From positions 216,938 through 280,937 of the forward strand of contig JAFUFJ010000009.1 in the NCBI GenBank assembly GCA_017469955.1: a stretch of 64,000 bases of DNA, in the 5' to 3' direction. Made by a program: the position numbers and the translations under genes. Positions within the stretch are counted from its first letter, which is position 1; every line of letters begins with the position of its first letter. The DNA is from Prevotella sp. Its GTDB lineage: Bacteria; Bacteroidota; Bacteroidia; Bacteroidales; Bacteroidaceae. This document shows positions 61,401-64,000 of the stretch, piece by piece. The notes under the pieces were generated by a model that was not told the DNA's origin, searched no databases, and was given only the letters and a program-made list of their open reading frames with translations.

Positions 61401-62555
61401 ATGGCCCAGCAAATGGGTGACGGATACCAGTATAACGGCGCACTGACCACCTATGGCGACTGGCTCTCATACGCTTCTACCGATTCGCGCTATATCAGCG
61501 TGGCCTATTATGCCTATGACGCCCAGATCATGGCATCGGCATACAGGGTTTTGAGCTCGCGACAGAACGACTACTACGACCGCAGAGCCACCCAGTATGA
61601 CCAGCTTTATGAGAGCATCAAGGCAGAGTTTCGCAGCCGATATGTCACGCCTACCATCCGGCAAACCTCACAGACGGCCTACTTGCTGGCCCTGGAATAC
61701 AACCTTTTGGCTGACGAAGATGAGGTACAAAACTTCACAACCCGCCTCTCAAGAGCCGTCCTTACTAATCGATATAGGTTGTCAACGGGCTTCGTAGGGA
61801 CCGCTATTATCAACACGACTCTTTCACGATTCGGCCTCACAGACCTCGCCTATGACCTGCTCTTACAGCGCAATAATCCCTCATGGCTCTACCCGATTGA
61901 CCAGGGAGCTACTACCATGTGGGAGCGTTGGAACAGCTATACGAAGGAGAGCGGATTCGGAGATCCGGGAATGAACTCTTTCAATCACTATGCATATGGA
62001 GCGGTCGGTGAATGGATGTATCGCTACATGACAGGCATTGAATACGACCCTGAGAAGCCGGGATTCAAGCACATCGTGCTGCAGCCTCAGCCCGATCGCC
62101 GCAAGACAATGCCAAGCGGACAGGAAAGAATCGCATCGGCCAAGGGCAGCCACCATAGCTATTATGGGAATATTTCATCGGGATGGACGACCGTCGACGA
62201 TGAGCATTTCAGCTATGAATGCACGATACCGGCCAACACGACTGCTACCCTTCGCATGCCTGTATACAGCGAGTGGAGCGTCGTGATGGAAAGCGGTATC
62301 GCCGCCGAAGAGGCCGAAGGTGTGGAATATGCAGGGTATGAGAAGGGATGCAAGATCTATCATCTCGGGTCGGGAACCTACCGATTCACCACCAACGGAA
62401 GCACGGCTGTGAACCTGATACGAAACGAGAACGCTCCTGAGAGAACGCCGACGTTCGACCTCTCTGGGCGACTTCTGAGCACAGAAAAGGCGAGCGGACG
62501 CAAGCTTTCGCGAGGAATCTATATCGCCGACGGCAAAAAGTTTGTCGTGAAATAG
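58434..62555 (+). CDS. GH78 alpha-L-rhamnosidase with two inserted lectin-like domains and sorting tail
   Basis: 1373 residues with a signal peptide (LLSALVAALACTVSATA). First comes an Ig-like domain (ALEVNNLRVQALRNPSAVD onward), then two tandem LamG/concanavalin-like modules at about residues 140-290 and 295-465, each ending in a YDDIIV/FDNIVV strand. The GH78 core follows: KLYTSALGVYDLFVNGQRAG, PGWSDYRRRVFYSTHDVT, the (alpha/alpha)6 barrel with PTDCPQRDERQGWTADTQVY carrying the catalytic acid region, and AYGAVGEWMYRYMTG. The end, PTFDLSGRLLSTEKASGRKL then GIYIADGKKFVVK, resembles type IX secretion sorting tails. It removes alpha-L-rhamnose from glycans outside the cell. Confidence 0.92.
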   Translation: MSISKRLLSALVAALACTVSATALEVNNLRVQALRNPSAVDQDEPQFTWQLQSAQRNVVQTAYQLVITTDLAGSDIVFDSGWVESEQSVNVPAKGASLQPSTRYYWHVSVRDNKDNEATSSETAWFDTGLMTSGWSGAQWIKASNLMPGQDADEITDYSVEGKIRIEHTAAGLCFAMQNESNFYFWQLNTEGSYPRLRPHIWNNGSPACLDNVDLRGKAELNNTDEFALRIDVTNASHARTYINNVLVDERDGNFKYGRIGMREDHGETDGQPEIGVYDDIIVKKADGTVLFYEDFSKGNSFTAGTLTNEKLRITGSTTNHVLAWQKLSEDNYIHYSIDYDFYLVKASAALVFAATSSNTYHMWQINCNDNANPSVRHHTYINGTLNWNDSQFTQFTKNDILGHKRHVRIDVENGTISTYVDDILVDVFTDNTGTAVKGDIGMRVDNNTGEEAYFDNIVVTEYDTDGNSHVTLSEDFEGLSSDYFLNADIEEFEGSRMCHVKSPSSEKKIMQTSTNGVPVFRKSFTLDKQIASAKLYTSALGVYDLFVNGQRAGHLNPDGTTTYEELKPGWSDYRRRVFYSTHDVTSLLQTGQNAISSIVTSGWYSGGIAHNMYGNDENLSFIAKLIVTYTDGTQEVIVTDKSWLSSRKQGLRYSDIYNGEIYDARMESAWTEANYDTSGWNTVDINGYSGQVEAFKGPYVEKLPDVQSVRTATVYEGSTPEGNDYGMVNVIATQEGDGAVLLKKGQTVVFDFGQNIVGWTRFAVKGAAGTRMHLQYSEMLNDNGQRSRGNDGPGGSLYLLNLRSARAEVYYTLNGNEKGETWHPSTTFYGFRYCAVTATSDITIESIIAEPVSSSTEDIGSIETSHPMVNQLVSNILWGQRGNLISIPTDCPQRDERQGWTADTQVYSRTGMYNTNLETFYRKWMTDMRDGQRADGAFPDTAPIGYAGYGSSAWSDAGILVPWFTYLIYGNVDVLKENIEAMEKYMQWMAQQMGDGYQYNGALTTYGDWLSYASTDSRYISVAYYAYDAQIMASAYRVLSSRQNDYYDRRATQYDQLYESIKAEFRSRYVTPTIRQTSQTAYLLALEYNLLADEDEVQNFTTRLSRAVLTNRYRLSTGFVGTAIINTTLSRFGLTDLAYDLLLQRNNPSWLYPIDQGATTMWERWNSYTKESGFGDPGMNSFNHYAYGAVGEWMYRYMTGIEYDPEKPGFKHIVLQPQPDRRKTMPSGQERIASAKGSHHSYYGNISSGWTTVDDEHFSYECTIPANTTATLRMPVYSEWSVVMESGIAAEEAEGVEYAGYEKGCKIYHLGSGTYRFTTNGSTAVNLIRNENAPERTPTFDLSGRLLSTEKASGRKLSRGIYIADGKKFVVK

Positions 62556-62621
62556 CACTGGCGACCGCCAAAAAGCCTGAGAAGCCGGAACTGAAGACAC
62601 AGAATCGACACCACACACCAG

Positions 62622-62693
62622 AAGCCATACTGCAAGGAAAAAGCAGACACGCCCAGCGGCAGCTGCACAGAAATCCGGCAGTATGGCTTTTCT
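62622..62693 (+). terminator. Terminator of rhamnosidase gene
   Basis: AAGCCATACTGC (62622-62633) and GCAGTATGGCTT (62678-62689) form a 12-bp stem with a long loop, then TTTC. The remaining gap to trmO holds repeat copy 6 and no gene. Confidence 0.75.
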
Positions 62694-62787
62694 TGTGCCA
62701 TGCCTTCAGCACCCATGCAACTCACCGGCAAGGGCATTCGGAACCTGAAATGTGGATATTCGGATTCTACACAGAATGAACAAACGC

Positions 62788-62897
62788 TGAGAAAGCTATC
62801 CTTTCACCCCGAGAAGTCATAGCTCTATTGCCAAGAAAGCTATGAGTTATTCACGAGAATCCTATGACTTCTCGCTCTGAAAGGATAGCTTTCTCGG
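62788..62897. repeat. 110-bp element of five 22-bp units, copy 6
   Basis: Units start at 62788, 62810, 62832, 62854 and 62876, each 22 bp. Begins TGAGAAAGCTATCC and ends ATAGCTTTCTCGG. Unit order resembles the inverted copies 4 and 5. Convergent gap between the rhamnosidase and trmO. Confidence 0.9.
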
Positions 62898-63030
62898 CCT
62901 CCAAGGCCAACCATGCATGTAAGTATTCATACAAAATTGCCCGAAAAAGAGCTGCGAGCGCCTGAGAACAAGGCGTCCAACACTTCCTACATCAATACAG
63001 AAGAGTCGGACGACATCCGCAAAAACAGAT

Positions 63031-63711
63031 TCAAACGACAGGCTCTGCGCCCATGACGCGACACACTCCTTCTGCAACGCTGAACTTTATATCATAGTCG
63101 CCAAAGGGCATTCCATAAATCTTTGCAGGATCATCATGGTAATGGGGACGCGGATCAAGCTCGAGTGACTTGCGCAATGAAGCCAGCTCGGACGGAGAAA
63201 AACAACTGGCAACCGTGTCTGGAATCTCAACCTTGAGACGCCTTAGCGGGGCAGAATCGACAAAACCGCAGCGCACATCCCCGTGGCTATCCGTATAGCT
63301 CACATAGGGTTTGATATCGTAAATCGGAGTACCGTCCATCAGATCGGCTCCCGACACATGGAGCACAGGACCGCGACTGCTCTCCCACTCCACAGACTTG
63401 AGCCTCACCGACGAGAGGCCTAACGGGTTAGGACGAAAAGGCGAACGGGTGGCAAAGACACCCATCCGGGTGTTACCCCCCAGCAATGGCGGGCGCACCA
63501 CCAGCGAATGAGCCGCATGAGGATTGGCCGAGAACGACCAGATGAGCCACAGATAGTCAAAACCATCTATGCCTCTCAGGGCATCAACACTGCGAAATGA
63601 CGGCTCAAACACAATCTCGCCAGGAAGTTCTTCTACAAGTCCGCTCTGTTTCGGAACACCGAACTTCGACTTGAATGGCGAGCGGAAAAAGGCTATTGGC
63701 TTCAGTTCCAT
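63031..63711 (-). CDS. trmO: tRNA (N6-threonylcarbamoyladenosine37-N6)-methyltransferase
   Basis: 226 residues from ATG 63711 (MELKPIAFFRSPFKSKFGVPKQSG), chosen because the frame to 63738 begins inside a hairpin. GIDGFDYLWLIWSFSAN, GGNTRMGVFATRSPFRPNPLGLSSVRL, DLMDGTPIYDIKPYVSYTDS and PHYHDDPAKIYGMPFGDYDIKF are TrmO/YaeB signatures. It methylates t6A37 using SAM in tRNA-Thr. It lies downstream of the small peptide gene, behind its terminator. Confidence 0.94.
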   Translation of the reverse strand: MELKPIAFFRSPFKSKFGVPKQSGLVEELPGEIVFEPSFRSVDALRGIDGFDYLWLIWSFSANPHAAHSLVVRPPLLGGNTRMGVFATRSPFRPNPLGLSSVRLKSVEWESSRGPVLHVSGADLMDGTPIYDIKPYVSYTDSHGDVRCGFVDSAPLRRLKVEIPDTVASCFSPSELASLRKSLELDPRPHYHDDPAKIYGMPFGDYDIKFSVAEGVCRVMGAEPVV

Positions 63712-63731
63712 CTGGAAAAACGCAAAAAACA

Positions 63732-63778
63732 AAGGCATGTGCCTTGCGATGACGCATCATCACACAGACACATGCCTT
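63732..63778 (-). terminator. Terminator of small peptide gene
   Basis: AAGGCATGTG (63732-63741) and CACATGCCTT (63769-63778), a perfect 10-bp stem, lie just past the stop of the peptide gene on the minus strand. Confidence 0.75.
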
Positions 63779-63801
63779 CTGTCAATTCATATAATCTCCT
63801 A

Positions 63802-63978
63802 TTAATCCCAAACGGTATAGGGTTTGGCAAGTCCTTCGTTGCCGGCATCACCGTCACCGCCGTCCGTCAGATCGTCGATGTTGTTAGTGCCGTCACTGAT
63901 TGATACCGTGAGAAGCAGCTGCTCTTCGTTGACGCTAAGCGTCTTCAGAGCGGGAATGATATATGCTTTCTTTTCCAT
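63802..63978 (-). CDS. Small acidic peptide, 58 residues
   Basis: ATG 63978 to TAA 63802. The N-terminus (MEKKAYIIPALKTLSVNEEQ) has the basic plus hydrophobic start common to short Prevotella proteins, and the middle is rich in Asp and Gly (DDLTDGGDGDAGNEG). The chain ends TVWD. No transmembrane segment and no cysteine. Function unknown; a secreted or modified peptide is conceivable. Its own terminator follows. The upstream promoter is outside the window. Confidence 0.7.
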   Translation of the reverse strand: MEKKAYIIPALKTLSVNEEQLLLTVSISDGTNNIDDLTDGGDGDAGNEGLAKPYTVWD

Positions 63979-64000
63979 AATTTACATTTTTATTATAAGC

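Overview
The window looks like a chromosome segment from a Bacteroidales bacterium, most likely a Prevotellaceae member. The evidence is the Bacteroidota-type promoter motif (TTG or TTTG, then 19-20 nt, then TAnnTTTG) in front of many genes, a type IX secretion-like C-terminal tail on the rhamnosidase, GH92 and GH78 glycanases, the block sppA-lpxK-purine nucleoside phosphorylase-thiL, and RapZ-domain kinase, ExbB/ExbD and Lrp genes of the kind seen in that order. No ribosomal RNA, insertion sequence, CRISPR array or prophage was recognised.

Layout. (1) 1-15.4 kb, all minus strand and tightly packed: a surface-polysaccharide operon. In transcription order it holds a broken acyltransferase, a DegT-type aminotransferase, three consecutive ATP-grasp ligases, an ornithine-cyclodeaminase-family dehydrogenase, a PIN-like/zinc-ribbon protein, a HEPN-like unknown, a Wzx-type flippase, GT2 and GT1/4 glycosyltransferases, a UDP-galactopyranose-mutase-like flavoenzyme, a decayed GT2 and the start of a GT4. 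Runs of 8-9 G lie inside three of these genes, and one of them puts the acyltransferase out of frame. (2) 16.2-23.0 kb, minus: a complete tryptophan operon in the order trpD-C-F-A-B-E-G, preceded by a leader peptide with three consecutive Trp codons and a terminator/antiterminator pair. (3) 23.2-49 kb: housekeeping genes. They include rpe, fabD, a GH92 mannosidase, a PurF paralogue lacking its catalytic Cys, an M3 peptidase, dCMP deaminase, an S41 protease, 5-formyl-THF cyclo-ligase, GDPD, guaA, and a sugar-1-P nucleotidyltransferase with a kinase-RapZ fusion. After these come a HAD phosphatase, sppA, lpxK, a nucleoside phosphorylase, thiL and a membrane-bound AraC regulator. (4) 49-64 kb: tRNA-Phe, a DUF362-TatA-TatC-ferredoxin-aldo/keto reductase operon, Lrp, an ExbB/ExbD system, tRNA-Ser, a 1373-residue GH78 rhamnosidase, trmO and a small acidic peptide gene.

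Three signals stand out. First, the polysaccharide locus appears able to phase-vary by G-tract slippage, and it carries an unusual ATP-grasp trio next to possible RNase-type (PIN plus HEPN-like) genes. Second, a family of 110-bp intergenic elements, each exactly five 22-bp imperfect palindromic units, occurs six times between 25 and 63 kb. Third, a tryptophan attenuator can be read in full from the sequence. All calls are from reading the sequence; no database search was run.
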